Below are positions 9,517 to 15,856 of a stretch of DNA of 34,904 nucleotides, in pieces. The stretch covers positions 1-34,904 of the forward strand of contig JADBWK010000033.1 in the NCBI GenBank assembly GCA_020404895.1, given 5' to 3'. A program made the position numbers and the translations under genes. Origin of the DNA: Pseudanabaena sp. M085S1SP2A07QC (GTDB lineage: Bacteria > Cyanobacteriota > Cyanobacteriia > Pseudanabaenales > Pseudanabaenaceae). Each line of letters starts with the position of its first letter. The first letter of the stretch is position 1. Below the pieces are notes generated by a model. That model worked only from the letters and a program-made list of their open reading frames with translations. It was not told the origin of the DNA and made no database searches.

Positions 9517-9619
9517 ATACCAAAACACAAAGTGGCGCAGCCATTTTGTGTTTTTAAAACCCTTACAGGGTTTGTTTTTTAATTCACAGAAGTGTTGTCA
9601 CACTTTTGTGAATTGGTAT
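9517..9619. repeat. Composite of three hairpins bounded by ATACCAA/TTGGTAT
   Basis: Short terminal repeats ATACCAA (9517-9523) and TTGGTAT (9613-9619) enclose three hairpins in a row. The first is 9522-9554 (AAAACACAAA arms, triloop GCA). The second is 9557-9573 (AAACCCT-TAC-AGGGTTT). The third is 9581-9614 (arms starting AATTCACAGAAGTGT). The third hairpin and its right border recur at 24775-24813. No gene lies in 9410-9794 apart from this and the MerR operator. Confidence 0.65.
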
Positions 9620-9729
9620 AATAGGCTGTGAGTCAAATGTCTAGACTACTTGCTTGTTCTTTAACCATTTAGCAAAGACATTTATTTAGTGACAAAATCT
9701 TTTACAAAGCAGAAACTTTACTGATCCTC

Positions 9730-9761
9730 TTGACCTTATACCATGGTATAAGGTCTAAGCT
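9730..9761 (+). promoter_or_regulatory. MerR-type promoter with perfect 22-bp operator
   Basis: A -35 box TTGACC at 9730-9735 is followed by an over-long spacer of 19-20 bp and a weak -10 (CTAAGC or TAAGCT). The spacer is filled by a perfect 22-bp palindrome at 9733-9754 with half-site ACCTTATACCA. This is the established architecture of MerR-family promoters, where the regulator twists an over-long spacer. It lies about 35 bp before the merR-like start codon, so the gene is probably autoregulated. Confidence 0.85.
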
Positions 9762-9794
9762 GTAGGTGTTGGATGTCAAAAAGCAAGGATAGCA

Positions 9795-10310
9795 ATGCTG
9801 CAAGTTGGTGAAGTCTCTCGCAAATTAGGGCTAAATCCTCAAACGCTTTATTTCTATGAGCGAATTGGGTTAATTCCCTCACCCCATAGAACCGAAGCAG
9901 GTTATCGCCTGTTTAGCCAAGAGGATATAGATCGATTAGCGTTTATCACCCATACCAAGGCGATGGGTTTGAGTTTAGACGACATCAGAGAAATTTTGGC
10001 AGCTAAAGATGGAAAATCACAGACATGTCAAGCTGTACATGATTGTCTTCTCAAAAAAGCAAAATCCATTGAAGAGACTATTCAGCAACTGCAAATATTG
10101 CTTGACGAGCTTCGTCCGTTGATTAGTCATTGTGAGAGCAATATTGAATGCAAAGATTGCACAAGAGAAGAACAACATTGTTCTGTGCCAGAAGATCCTC
10201 GCTATGAGTTTCATCAAGCTTGTAGCACTTGGCAAAGAGCTGCACAAGGATCTTCAGACACACAACATATCTCAAATCTAGATAGAGAGAAATCTTCCAA
10301 TACTCTCTAA
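9795..10310 (+). CDS. MerR family metal-responsive transcriptional regulator
   Basis: A 171-residue MerR regulator. The winged-helix DNA-binding part is residues 1-70 (VGEVSRKLGLNPQTLYFYERIGL, quoted here as its two helices VGEVSRKLGL and LYFYERIGLI, then RTEAGYRLF). A dimerisation helix spans about 80-112. Cysteines 78, 84, 113, 119, 122 and 129 fit metal binding at the end of the dimer helix, as in the ZntR/CadR/MerR groups; the metal cannot be told from sequence. AAGGA precedes the ATG. The C-terminal tail is longer than usual. No metal transporter or reductase gene is adjacent, so its regulon must lie elsewhere or be limited to itself. Confidence 0.9.
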   Translation: MLQVGEVSRKLGLNPQTLYFYERIGLIPSPHRTEAGYRLFSQEDIDRLAFITHTKAMGLSLDDIREILAAKDGKSQTCQAVHDCLLKKAKSIEETIQQLQILLDELRPLISHCESNIECKDCTREEQHCSVPEDPRYEFHQACSTWQRAAQGSSDTQHISNLDREKSSNTL

Positions 10311-10344
10311 ATAGTATCTCTTTTCAAATCTTGGTAGCACAGGA

Positions 10345-10395
10345 TCTAGAGGTGAGGATATCCGGCGCTTCACACCGTACATCCTCACCTCTAGA
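10345..10395. terminator. Hairpin behind the merR-like gene
   Basis: Perfect 15-bp arms (TCTAGAGGTGAGGAT and mirror) at 10345-10359 and 10381-10395 flank a 21-bp centre that itself contains CGG/CCG pairing around CGCTTCAC. It lies 35 bp after the regulator stop codon. It may be a terminator, or a member of the palindromic repeat set of this genome. Confidence 0.55.
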
Positions 10396-10513
10396 CACAA
10401 TATTTTGGTCAGTTTCTTGGTGGATTTAGTTTCTTGTTGCGAGGTGCGAATAGCCAAGTTTCGGGAATAAGAGGCTCATTTTCCAATCTTTAAGAATTAT
10501 TAGTTTACAAACC

Positions 10514-11374
10514 ATGACAAGATTATTTTCAGAGCATTTCCCTGCGTCTTCTGCCCCCACTCCTGAACCGCTAAAACTTAGCTGGGTATCAATAGTTTTC
10601 TTCACAATCGTGCATGGGTTGGCTCTATTAGCACCTTGGTTTTTCTCATGGTCAGCATTGGGAATTATGATCTTGCTACATTGGTTCTTAGGCAGTATTG
10701 GTATTTGTTTGGGCTATCACCGTTTACTTAGTCATCGCAGCTTTCAAGTTCCTAAATGGCTCGAATATGCGATCGCTTTAGTGGGTGCAACAGCTTTACA
10801 AGGGGGCCCAATCTTTTGGATTGCAGGTCACCGCTTACACCACGCGCATACTGAAGATGAAGAGAAAGATCCTTACTCTGCCCGTAGAGGATTTTGGTGG
10901 AGCCATATGCTGTGGATGATCTATCCTAAAGAAGAGTTTTTCAATCCAACCCTGTATCGCAAATATGCTCCCGAAATGGCTCGCGATCCCTTTTATCTAT
11001 GGCTAGATAAGTACTATCTACTATTGCAAATTCCTCTAGGAGTTGCCTTATATCTACTCGGTGGTTGGTCATATGTGATTTGGGGAATGTGTCTGAGAGC
11101 AGTTTTACTATGGCATAGCACATGGTTTATCAACTCAGTTACGCATATGTGGGGATATCGCACCTTTGAGACCAATGATAATTCACGAAATCTCTGGTGG
11201 GCTGCGATCGTTACCTATGGCGAAGGCTGGCACAACAATCACCATGCCTATCCCCATGTGGCAAAGGCTGGATGGCGCTGGTGGGAAGTTGATGTTACTT
11301 GGTGGGCAATCCAAGTGCTCCGAAGCTTAGGATTAGCAACTAAGGTAATCATGCCTCCTGCAATCAAAAATTAA
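10514..11374 (+). CDS. desC: Acyl-lipid delta-9 fatty acid desaturase
   Basis: A 286-residue membrane di-iron desaturase. All three histidine boxes are present: HRLLSH (69-74), HRLHH (106-110) and HNNHH (240-244). Hydrophobic segments lie around 25-60, 85-100 and 165-195. Length and box sequences match the cyanobacterial DesC group, which introduces the first double bond at the delta-9 position of lipid-bound acyl chains, using ferredoxin as electron donor (family knowledge). It is a single gene with a strong hairpin starting at its own stop codon. Nothing in the sequence links it to the MerR gene upstream except proximity. Confidence 0.93.
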   Translation: MTRLFSEHFPASSAPTPEPLKLSWVSIVFFTIVHGLALLAPWFFSWSALGIMILLHWFLGSIGICLGYHRLLSHRSFQVPKWLEYAIALVGATALQGGPIFWIAGHRLHHAHTEDEEKDPYSARRGFWWSHMLWMIYPKEEFFNPTLYRKYAPEMARDPFYLWLDKYYLLLQIPLGVALYLLGGWSYVIWGMCLRAVLLWHSTWFINSVTHMWGYRTFETNDNSRNLWWAAIVTYGEGWHNNHHAYPHVAKAGWRWWEVDVTWWAIQVLRSLGLATKVIMPPAIKN

Positions 11375-11410
11375 GAAAGGTTGATACGCTTTGCGTATCA
11401 ACCTTTCTTA
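11372..11410. terminator. Perfect hairpin beginning at the desC stop codon
   Basis: Two perfect 18-bp arms around the triloop TTT: TAAGAAAGGTTGATACGC, TTT, then its mirror. The left arm contains the TAA stop codon of desC. It is very likely a terminator in the RNA, although no U-tract follows. It shares the GC-TTT-GC apex with four other intergenic palindromes of the window. Confidence 0.7.
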
Positions 11411-11736
11411 TGGAGTAAACAACTGACAGAATTCACTAAATTATCCAATTTACAAAATGGCTGAACACTATTTAAATCATCCCAATTTTGGTTTAATATC
11501 CTGCTTATGTAGGGTTGATTAGTTCCATAGTTTGTTTACTACGCTCTTCTCTCAAAGATTATTTTTATTGACTACTATTAGTCCTAATGGTATTTCGTTT
11601 GAATCAGTTCCGAGAGCAGATGCTAAGCTCATGGTCGAAAATCAAATGCGATCGCTGCGACATGTTGGTTCTCATAACGATCAAAAAAATTTACGAAATA
11701 TATACAAACGCACTTTTTCCCAATAATATCGAATCT
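11411..11736. other. Gap without a convincing gene
   Basis: No ORF here has both a good start and recognisable similarity. A 64-codon plus-strand frame at 11532-11726 opens with TTG, lacks a ribosome site and has no recognisable composition. I see no RNA gene or strong palindrome. Confidence 0.5.
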
Positions 11737-12042
11737 TTATGTCAAAATAGCTTTCTCGTCTAGCTGTCCTAGCTTGTGGACAAATTTCTCTTGAGATAAC
11801 GATCGCACTTGAAAGGTATCAGCCGCAGAAGTTTTACTCAATCCATTGTCTGTTGTTGCTTCCAGTCTTACCATCCAAGTACGAATTGCATATCTTTCTT
11901 TCCAATCAGTAATTGGAATAATCACTTTTAGGGGCAAAATCCTTATGGCATTGTTATTGACAATAACAACTGGACGAGTCTTGCCGATCTCACTACCAAT
12001 GGAGGGATTGAGTTGAACTAGCCAGATTTCACCTCTATTCAT
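11737..12042 (-). CDS. MazF/PemK-family endoribonuclease toxin, slightly shortened
   Basis: The start at 12042 gives MNRGEIWLVQLNPSIGSE, the usual opening of this family; two upstream in-frame ATGs at 12063-12066 lie inside the antitoxin gene. The protein is 101 residues. Core motifs GSEIGKTRPVVIVNN, VIIPITDW and SKTSAADTFQVRSLS are all present, so the mRNA-cleaving SH3-like fold should be complete through most strands. The protein stops at KAILT, about ten or more residues short of typical relatives, losing much of the last helix. The ATG overlaps the antitoxin stop (ATGAATAG), a classic coupled arrangement. Its antitoxin gene is interrupted by a MITE. Confidence 0.88.
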   Translation of the reverse strand: MNRGEIWLVQLNPSIGSEIGKTRPVVIVNNNAIRILPLKVIIPITDWKERYAIRTWMVRLEATTDNGLSKTSAADTFQVRSLSQEKFVHKLGQLDEKAILT

Positions 12043-12374
12043 ATTCGTAAAAGTCCTCTCCATCAAGGGCGGTTAGGGCTGTGAATTCTGGATCGTTGGT
12101 GTAGTCGTCAACGGCAAGTAAGGCGGCGATTTTTAGCTGTTGGTTGATTTGGGTGCGGGTGGGTTTTGTTTGAGTTAGTAGTCTTTGTATAGCAATGTAA
12201 GCTTTGCTTAGGACATAAAACCCAAAAGATGGCAGAGCTTCGCTCTGCCATCTTTTGGGTTTTGAATTGTCCTATCTATCTCTTACGTTGCTATAAAAGT
12301 ATTTCTGCTATTTGGAAGCAGTCTTCTTGAGAAAGTTTGGGAATGGTTTGGAGAATTTCTGTAGTTGTAATCAT
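12035..12374 (-). pseudogene. Antitoxin gene of the MazF pair, split by a MITE
   Basis: From the ATG at 12374 (ribosome site AGGAG) the frame reads MITTTEILQTIPKLSQEDCF and then enters the MITE, where it stops. After the MITE the frame resumes as QRLLTQTKPTRTQINQQLK and ends DGEDFYEYE at 12035, overlapping the MazF start. Deleting the 104-bp element plus one TA copy joins ATA-CTT-TTA-CAA-AGA in frame, giving one 77-residue protein. The gene therefore was an intact antitoxin until recently. Its acidic C-terminus fits the toxin-binding tail of such antitoxins. As it stands, only a 27-residue N-terminal piece plus a few element-coded residues can be made. Confidence 0.9.
12190..12293. mobile_element. 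104-bp MITE with TA target duplication, family B copy 1
   Basis: The ends TAGCAATGTAAG and CTTACGTTGCTA are inverted repeats, flanked by TA on both sides (12188-12189 and 12294-12295). The centre is a perfect hairpin around CAGAGC-TTC-GCTCTG with AAAACCCAAAAGATGG arms. The copy at 25071-25174 is the exact reverse complement as far as I can read all 104 bases. TA duplications are typical of the IS630/Tc1-mariner superfamily, so that is the likely source of transposase (inference). Confidence 0.93.
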
Positions 12375-12383
12375 AGTTTTCTC

Positions 12384-12797
12384 CTAATTTCTTAACAAGG
12401 CAACAAAACCTACTTGCTCAAAATGTTTGTCATAGGTTAGGGCTTCTATAATTCCTAGTTCTTGCATGATGCAAAATGATGAGCAATCGGTATGACTCCA
12501 TGCTTTGTCTTGACGTTGGGCGTAGAGTTGAAAGGCATTTGCAAAAAGTTGACTCGTTATAGGAACAACTTCCATATTTTCGTCTTCTTGAATTTGGAGA
12601 ATTAGATTGACTGCGATTTCACGAAATCGCGATCCACTGCCTGAGTAATGATTGAGTAATTCATTTAGTATGAGTTCGCTTGTAACTAGCTTGGATGGGA
12701 ATAGTGTTAGCGTGAGATTGTTAGCAAAATCATGAAGTGAATCGGTAGGGTTAAGAACCGCGATCCAGTAGCTTGTGTCAACAAATATTTTCCGCAT
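12384..12797 (-). CDS. PIN-domain toxin (VapC-like)
   Basis: A 137-residue PIN protein. The four acidic positions are in place: VDTSYWIAVL (Asp7), ELILNELL (Glu near 46), SHTDCSSFCIM (Asp near 103) and TYDKHFEQVGF (Asp near 121). This predicts a metal-dependent RNase toxin. Its ATG shares one base with the antitoxin stop (TAATG), so the two are translationally coupled. Its TAG stop overlaps the Shine-Dalgarno (TAGGAG) of the next antitoxin, linking it to the MazF pair in one transcript. Confidence 0.9.
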   Translation of the reverse strand: MRKIFVDTSYWIAVLNPTDSLHDFANNLTLTLFPSKLVTSELILNELLNHYSGSGSRFREIAVNLILQIQEDENMEVVPITSQLFANAFQLYAQRQDKAWSHTDCSSFCIMQELGIIEALTYDKHFEQVGFVALLRN

Positions 12798-13069
12798 TAG
12801 TCTTCTTTGGGTGAGCCATATAAGTAATGATCGACGTTTTTAGAAGCGTCAGATGGTAGTTTTTGCCATTCTTCTTTGGGGATGCTTTCACGGATTTTGG
12901 CGATGCGTTGTAAGAACGCTTGGGCTTGGGCGTAACCTGCTTGTTTTTCTAGTTCTTGCTGTTTGCGAAGGGTTTCTACTTCTTGCAAGATTAGGGCGGC
13001 GATATGTTCTTGGTCGGTTTCTGAGAGTTTAGAAATAACGTCAAGGGCTTGGTTGAGTAGTTGTGGCAT
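12797..13069 (-). CDS. Antitoxin partner of the PIN toxin
   Basis: A 90-residue protein placed directly before, and one base into, a PIN toxin gene. The N-terminus, LLNQALDVISKLSETDQEHI, matches the pattern of the two antitoxins upstream (LLEQAFTAATxLSQERQD). The C-terminus ends DHYLYGSPKED, close to the DHYIYGSPKR ending of the antitoxin at 17351. That suggests a shared toxin-gripping tail. The middle is a charged helix. The leader ends in an AAGAGAAAAACACC ribosome region copied from the other antitoxins of the island. Confidence 0.85.
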   Translation of the reverse strand: MPQLLNQALDVISKLSETDQEHIAALILQEVETLRKQQELEKQAGYAQAQAFLQRIAKIRESIPKEEWQKLPSDASKNVDHYLYGSPKED

Positions 13070-13110
13070 GGTGTTTTTCTCTTATTGTATCAAGGTTTAA
13101 AAGTGGGGAT
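13070..13110 (-). repeat. Third copy of the duplicated antitoxin leader
   Basis: The block before this antitoxin (minus strand CTTGATACAATAAGAGAAAAACACC then ATG; 25 bases described, not all conserved) matches the leader of the antitoxin at 13800-14042, with decay further upstream. It carries the ribosome site and the degraded end of a TPR reading frame. Confidence 0.7.
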
Positions 13111-13131
13111 AATTGCTAAATCAAAAGCTTC

Positions 13132-13338
13132 TCAAGTTGAGAGATCGGGTTCTCCTTCAATACATCCAACTAAGCCGAGTTCTGTAAATATTTGGAGGGG
13201 ACTTTTTTGTGTGGGTGCTTTATTGACTTGATGCTGTGGTCGTGCAATTTCTTGCAGAATTAGTTGTGCTAGTTGGTCTTGCCTCTCTTGGGAGAGTTGA
13301 GTAGCGGCGGTAAAGGCTTGTTCGAGTAGGGTAGTCAT
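13132..13338 (-). CDS. Orphan, probably truncated antitoxin paralog
   Basis: A 68-residue protein nearly identical over its first 33 residues to the antitoxin at 13800-14042 (MTTLLEQAFTAATQLSQERQ and onward). The ribosome site AGGAGG is strong. It ends LGLVGCIEGEPDLST. Related cyanobacterial antitoxin tails usually continue for some residues after DLST (recollection of the family, not checked), so a premature TGA is likely. No toxin follows: the next gene is a further antitoxin 62 bp away. It may act as a decoy or cross-antitoxin, or be decaying. Confidence 0.65.
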   Translation of the reverse strand: MTTLLEQAFTAATQLSQERQDQLAQLILQEIARPQHQVNKAPTQKSPLQIFTELGLVGCIEGEPDLST

Positions 13339-13387
13339 GTTTTTTCCTCCTATTGTTTAAAGGCTTGAAAGCGGCGATCGCGGCAGA
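13339..13387 (-). repeat. Second copy of the duplicated antitoxin leader
   Basis: Minus strand CGCTTTCAAGCCTTTAAACA followed by the AGGAGG ribosome site parallels the block before the antitoxin at 14042 (CGCTTTCAAGCCTTGATACA). One frame reads ICRDRRFQAFKQ and stop, the counterpart of NICHDPRFQALIQ in the first copy. The leader and its TPR-tail remnant were duplicated with the antitoxin gene. Confidence 0.75.
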
Positions 13388-13404
13388 TGTTGCAAAAAAT
13401 TTAC

Positions 13405-13803
13405 CTATCGCCATACATCGATTCGCATAATATCAAAGTGATAATCGTATGACCAAACAGGTAAATTCAATCTTTCAGATAGAACTGCGGTTATGGCATC
13501 GACTAGGGTTATGGTTTGATCAGGATATTTCGATGCTTTATCATTTGCTTGAAGATAGTCGTCTGGTGTGGGATTGATAAATTCAACGCTATCAAGACAA
13601 TAATCTACAAATTCTTGGGCTGATGGGAATCCGAGGCGATACAGTAATAAACTATAGGCTTCGAGAAAGATGGGAAATGATGCATAGATTGTAGTTTGGG
13701 ATTCGACAATTTTTTGCAGTTCTAATTGAGCGCGTTGATGGTGGGTATCTTTTTCGTCTAGAAGTGCATAGAATATGACTGTATCAGCAAGAACTCCGAT
13801 CAT
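13405..13803 (-). CDS. PIN-domain toxin
   Basis: A 132-residue PIN protein. The N-terminal strand is MIGVLADTVIFYALLDEKD (Asp7). The central FPIFLEAYSLLL carries the Glu. TLVDAITAVLSE carries the third acid, and WSYDYHFDIMRID the fourth. The start overlaps the antitoxin stop by four bases (ATGA). It is sequence-divergent from the PIN toxin at 12384, so the two pairs are not simple copies, although their antitoxins share an N-terminal domain. Confidence 0.88.
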   Translation of the reverse strand: MIGVLADTVIFYALLDEKDTHHQRAQLELQKIVESQTTIYASFPIFLEAYSLLLYRLGFPSAQEFVDYCLDSVEFINPTPDDYLQANDKASKYPDQTITLVDAITAVLSERLNLPVWSYDYHFDIMRIDVWR

Positions 13804-14042
13804 GATGGTTGGTTATCAAATTTGTTTTTGTAAATAAATTCAGCAAGAACTGCATCATGATTGATAGATGTGTCTGTGTAGCCGCTACCTTTGGAGATTG
13901 GTCTAAGCATACGGGGTTTTTTGGGTGTTGGTTGCTGTTGTTGTCGTGAAATTTCTTGCAGAATTAGTTGTGCTAGTTCGTCTTGTCTCTCTTGGGAGAG
14001 TTTAGTAGCGGCGGTAAAGGCTTGTTCGAGTAGGGTAGTCAT
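13800..14042 (-). CDS. Antitoxin partner of the upstream-most PIN toxin
   Basis: An 80-residue protein. The N-terminal helix pair MTTLLEQAFTAATKLSQERQ is shared with the orphan antitoxin at 13132. A Gln/Pro/Lys linker and a distinct C-terminus, INHDAVLAEFIYKNKF, follow and probably wrap the partner toxin. The stop overlaps the toxin start by four bases. It has an AGGAG ribosome site. Downstream genes follow so closely that the run from here to MazF could be a single operon of seven reading frames. Confidence 0.85.
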   Translation of the reverse strand: MTTLLEQAFTAATKLSQERQDELAQLILQEISRQQQQPTPKKPRMLRPISKGSGYTDTSINHDAVLAEFIYKNKFDNQPS

Positions 14043-14054
14043 GGTGTTTTTCTC

Positions 14055-14168
14055 CTATTGTATCAAGGCTTGAAAGCGTGGATCGTGGCAGATATTGTCA
14101 AAATCTGATTCGGTCTTTGCTATTTCGCGACTTTCTTCAGGATTGAGTTGTATTGTTTTTTGGAGGTG
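14055..14168 (-). pseudogene. C-terminal remnant of a TPR protein
   Basis: A 37-residue frame with no start codon reads HLQKTIQLNPEESREIAKTE, then DFDNICHDPRFQALIQ and stop. This is the customary last segment of many cyanobacterial TPR proteins. It is in the same frame as the end of the TPR gene at 14184-15839, separated from it by TGA and TAG within 18 bases. It may be the lost tail of that gene, or a fragment left by recombination. Its last part was duplicated ahead of two further antitoxin genes. Confidence 0.75.
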
Positions 14169-14183
14169 CTAATGTATAGGGTA

Positions 14184-15839
14184 TCAGGTTCGTCTTCTAA
14201 CCCTTGTTCGTAGGATATAATCCCGTTCTCGAAATTCTCTTAGCATAGTTAATCGCCAAAAAAATTCGTCTTTGCCATAAGCTGCAAGTTCTCCTTCTGA
14301 AGTTCCTAAAATAAATTGAAGATGGTTTAGATAATAGTTATCGTTAGTTTTTATATCTTTAAATTGATTGTAAGCTTTAGAAGTTTCTTCGTATCTTCCC
14401 GATATACCTAGTGTAATAACTCGGTTGTACCATGTTTCTTGATCGTCAGGCTTGATTTCAAGAGCCTTATCGAAGAATTCGATTGCTTCTTCATATCTTC
14501 CTAAATTTCTTAATAAAACACCTTGTTTGAACAATATTTTGTAATCATCGGGTTTGATTTCAAGAGCTTTATCATAGGATTCGACTGCTTCTTCATATCT
14601 TCCTAAGTTCAATAGAGTATTGCTTCTATCACACAATACTTTGTAATCATTGGGTTTAATTTCAAGAGCTTTATTATAGGATTCGATCGCTTCTTCGTAT
14701 CTTCCTAAATGGAATAGTGCATTTCCTCGATTGTTCCATATTTGATGATTATCAGTTTTGATGTCAAGAGCTTTGTCATAAAATATGATTGATTCTTCAT
14801 GTCTTCCTAAGTTAAATAGCGCATTCCCTCGGCTATACAATACTTTGTGATCTTTAGGACTGATAGCAAGAGCGCGGTCATAGGAGATAATTGCTTTCTC
14901 ATTTTTGCCTAAATTTGCTAAAGCAATACCTCGATTCTGCCACGCCTCATTATAGTCAGAGTTGATTGCTAAAGCACGATCATAAGCTCTGATAGCTTCC
15001 TGATATCTGCCTAAGTTAACTAGTGCATTACCTCGGCTATTACAAGCTTCGGGATAATCTGATCTGATAGAAAGAGCGTAGTCATAAGAGTTGATTGCCT
15101 CTTCGTATTCGTTTGCGGCAGCATGAATTAGTCCTTTTTCATACCATAGACTAGATCTTTCTTTATAATCAAGGTCTTCTTCAAGATAGGATTTGATTTT
15201 TGCTAATTTAGCAATTCGTTGTTCGGGAAGTTGTTCGCAATATTCTTGATAACTACCATCAAGATAAGCTAAATGATAAGATTCACGGCTTACTAATTCT
15301 CTTTCTGTAGGAAACTCATAGACATTAGACCGCCAGTCAAAAAAATCAGGAGCGCGGCGGATGAAATAGTTCAGAGCAAAATCGGGTAACAGGAATACAA
15401 AGCAGAGCTTAAAATTATCCCGAAACCTTTCGCGACTGAGATTCAAATGTCCTAGAATACGCGGTATTGATTCCCAATTCCCACCATAACCAGTCCCCTT
15501 ACTGCGATCCAAAATCCCTAACTGTTCGCGATCTTCATATTGAAATAGAGACTCTTCTAAACCACGAATAAATAGAACATCAAAACTTTGTTCTTCGGTG
15601 AGATTTTCAACTAAATGATAGAGATTTTCCGTATTTGCATCTAGATTAAGCACTTCAATCCGTTTTTGTGGCAAATCATCTTTAATGCGTTCCACAATCT
15701 CTTCACCCTTCACAGGCGTACAACGCACAAATAGCAAACTAAACCCAACTCCACGCTGAATCGCTCGCCGCAGGGCTTTGTAGGATGTCTCAGCATCAGG
15801 ATGAATATCTGGTTCGATCGCCACATCTGGAGAATTCAT
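14184..15839 (-). CDS. TPR protein with degenerate NTPase-like N-terminal domain
   Basis: A 551-residue protein. Residues about 20-190 form a domain I recognise from cyanobacterial TPR proteins: ALRRAIQRGVGFSLLFVRCT, then FDVLFIRGLEES, HLNLSRERFRDN, and YFIRRAPDFFDWRS. The layout resembles a STAND/AAA core, with a Walker-B-like strand but no GKS/T in the P-loop position (inference). Residues about 235-505 are eight 34-residue TPRs, such as GNALFHLGRYEEAIESYNKA; several are close to identical at DNA level. It follows a P-loop ATPase gene by 17 bases, so the two should be co-expressed. The C-terminus (RTRVRRRT) looks abnormal and may reflect a premature stop. The role is unknown; a sensor or scaffold for the ATPase is plausible. 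Confidence 0.82.
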   Translation of the reverse strand: MNSPDVAIEPDIHPDAETSYKALRRAIQRGVGFSLLFVRCTPVKGEEIVERIKDDLPQKRIEVLNLDANTENLYHLVENLTEEQSFDVLFIRGLEESLFQYEDREQLGILDRSKGTGYGGNWESIPRILGHLNLSRERFRDNFKLCFVFLLPDFALNYFIRRAPDFFDWRSNVYEFPTERELVSRESYHLAYLDGSYQEYCEQLPEQRIAKLAKIKSYLEEDLDYKERSSLWYEKGLIHAAANEYEEAINSYDYALSIRSDYPEACNSRGNALVNLGRYQEAIRAYDRALAINSDYNEAWQNRGIALANLGKNEKAIISYDRALAISPKDHKVLYSRGNALFNLGRHEESIIFYDKALDIKTDNHQIWNNRGNALFHLGRYEEAIESYNKALEIKPNDYKVLCDRSNTLLNLGRYEEAVESYDKALEIKPDDYKILFKQGVLLRNLGRYEEAIEFFDKALEIKPDDQETWYNRVITLGISGRYEETSKAYNQFKDIKTNDNYYLNHLQFILGTSEGELAAYGKDEFFWRLTMLREFRERDYILRTRVRRRT

Positions 15840-15856
15840 ATACTTGTTTTATGCTT

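Noticed and set aside
11532-11726. 64-codon plus-strand frame after desC
   Set aside because: It opens with TTG, has no ribosome site, no recognisable motif and a composition typical of chance frames.
12066-12066. Upstream ATG pair as MazF start
   Set aside because: They fall inside the antitoxin frame; MNRGEIW at 12042 is the conserved family start and overlaps the antitoxin stop.
13220-13414. 64-codon frame overlapping the orphan antitoxin
   Set aside because: It is the alternate frame of the antitoxin and leader; the antitoxin frame has the ribosome site and paralogs.
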